In this document: piece by piece, positions 63,428 through 64,000 of the stretch
Layout: each line of letters starts with the position of its first letter
Numbering within the stretch: the first letter of the stretch is position 1
Source of the DNA: an uncultured Pelagibacteraceae bacterium
GTDB taxonomy: Bacteria; Pseudomonadota; Alphaproteobacteria; Pelagibacterales; Pelagibacteraceae
Assembly (NCBI GenBank): GCA_902521355.1
Contig: CABYRT010000006.1
Span: forward strand, 24,058-88,057
Direction: 5' to 3'
Length of the DNA stretch: 64,000 bases
Program-made: the position numbers and the translations under genes
Notes under the pieces: generated by a model
Database searches by the model: none
Told to the model about the DNA's origin: nothing
The model's input: the letters and a program-made list of their open reading frames with translations, nothing else

Positions 63428-64000
63428 ATGTATAATTTTGAATTAAATGATAATTTAAAACCTGGGCTATATTGTGTTTCTACGCCGATAGGAAATTTAG
63501 GAGATATTACTTTTAGAGCTATATACATACTTAATAAATCAGATTTGATTTTGTCAGAAGACACGAGGGTTTCAAGTAAACTATTATCTAAATTCAATAT
63601 AAATACAAAATTATTGGCTAATCATAAGTTTAGTGAAAAAAAAAATATCAAATATGTGTTAAATTTACTAAAAGAAGATAAGATAATTTCTATCATTTCG
63701 GATGCAGGTACTCCAACAATTTCAGATCCAGGTGGAATTTTGATAAATGAATGCATCAAAAATAAAATTAATATATTTCCAGTTCCAGGATCCTCTGCTG
63801 TTTCTGCGGCTGTTTCTATTAGTGGCTTTTCAAACAATTTCTTTTTTTGTGGTTTTTTGCCAGAGAAAAAATTGCAAATTGACCAACTTTTTCAAAAGGT
63901 TTCTAATTTAAATTGCACGATAGTTTTTTTTATTTCACCCAAAAAAATAAAAAAAATAACGGCTCAAATTCAAAATTACTTTAATGATAGAGATATTTTA
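63428..64000 (+). CDS. rsmI: 16S rRNA (cytidine(1402)-2'-O)-methyltransferase RsmI, 5' part (truncated by window edge)
   Basis: The frame is open from ATG 63428 to the window end (191 codons). It begins MYNFELNDNLKPG, then LYCVSTPIGNLGDITFRA, EDTRVSSKLLS, ISDAGTPTISDPG and the FPVPGSSAVSAAVSISG loop, the tetrapyrrole-methylase-fold pattern of RsmI. It methylates the ribose of C1402 in 16S rRNA. The C-terminal third is outside the window. Confidence 0.92.
   Translation, partial: MYNFELNDNLKPGLYCVSTPIGNLGDITFRAIYILNKSDLILSEDTRVSSKLLSKFNINTKLLANHKFSEKKNIKYVLNLLKEDKIISIISDAGTPTISDPGGILINECIKNKINIFPVPGSSAVSAAVSISGFSNNFFFCGFLPEKKLQIDQLFQKVSNLNCTIVFFISPKKIKKITAQIQNYFNDRDIL

Overview
The window looks like a chromosomal segment of a Pelagibacterales (SAR11-type) alphaproteobacterium. 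The evidence is very low GC, tiny or negative intergenic spacing, a SAR11-style porin, and the alphaproteobacterial order hemE - origin - ppsR - maf - aroE - coaE - dnaQ - secB - fxsA - Tim44-like followed by hslUV and his genes. No rRNA, tRNA, CRISPR array, transposase or integrase was found.

Layout. 1-10119: end of an FkbM-type methyltransferase, a LonN-domain protein, a UbiH-like hydroxylase, ftsK-lolA, a GNAT protein, a HIT protein, a prepilin, and a TRAP transporter (P, Q, M) followed by an unknown soluble protein. 10172-22048: an accessory island. Its left part is a tightly coupled minus-strand operon (ribbon-helix-helix protein, 52-aa protein, Cas4/RecB-like nuclease, three unknown proteins) behind a structured 330-bp leader. 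Its right part is a restriction-like system: a plus-strand C5-cytosine methyltransferase facing a minus-strand operon TerB-like / GHKL ATPase / Z1 helicase-like ATPase / PD-(D/E)XK nuclease / AIPR protein. 22124-30725: a his cluster (hisE, F, A, H, B) interrupted by two envelope-type genes, then hslVU, Smr, Tim44-like, fxsA and secB. 30722-38938: dnaQ, coaE, an SDR, aroE, maf and ppsR on the minus strand, a probable chromosomal origin at 34894-35174, then hemE, hemH, hemJ and rho on the plus strand. 38941-41725: a TPR/GT41 glycosyltransferase and a sulfotransferase. 41771-47332: mnmE, mnmG, rsmG, parA, parB with a perfect parS inside rsmG. 47329-53091: holA, lptE, leuS, a DUF3576 lipoprotein, and a porin with a strong terminator. 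53090-64000: a ThiE-like protein, YggS, a YkuD protein, an orphan winged-helix protein, an ArfA-like 42-aa ORF, a PfkB kinase, nth, dapB, dnaJ-dnaK-grpE, rdgB, an LpoA-like protein and the start of rsmI.

How it works together. Gene orientation flips at the origin, so genes on both sides run away from it, and parS/parAB lie about 10 kb to the right: the window carries the chromosome's replication-start and segregation centre. The heat-shock genes hslV and grpE have matching RpoH-like promoters that end so close to the start codons that the mRNAs may be almost leaderless. The most unusual content is the island: a methyltransferase plus a five-gene ATPase/nuclease operon that resembles the MutL/MORC-associated restriction systems described by comparative genomics, next to an undescribed small operon with a nuclease carrying four cysteines.
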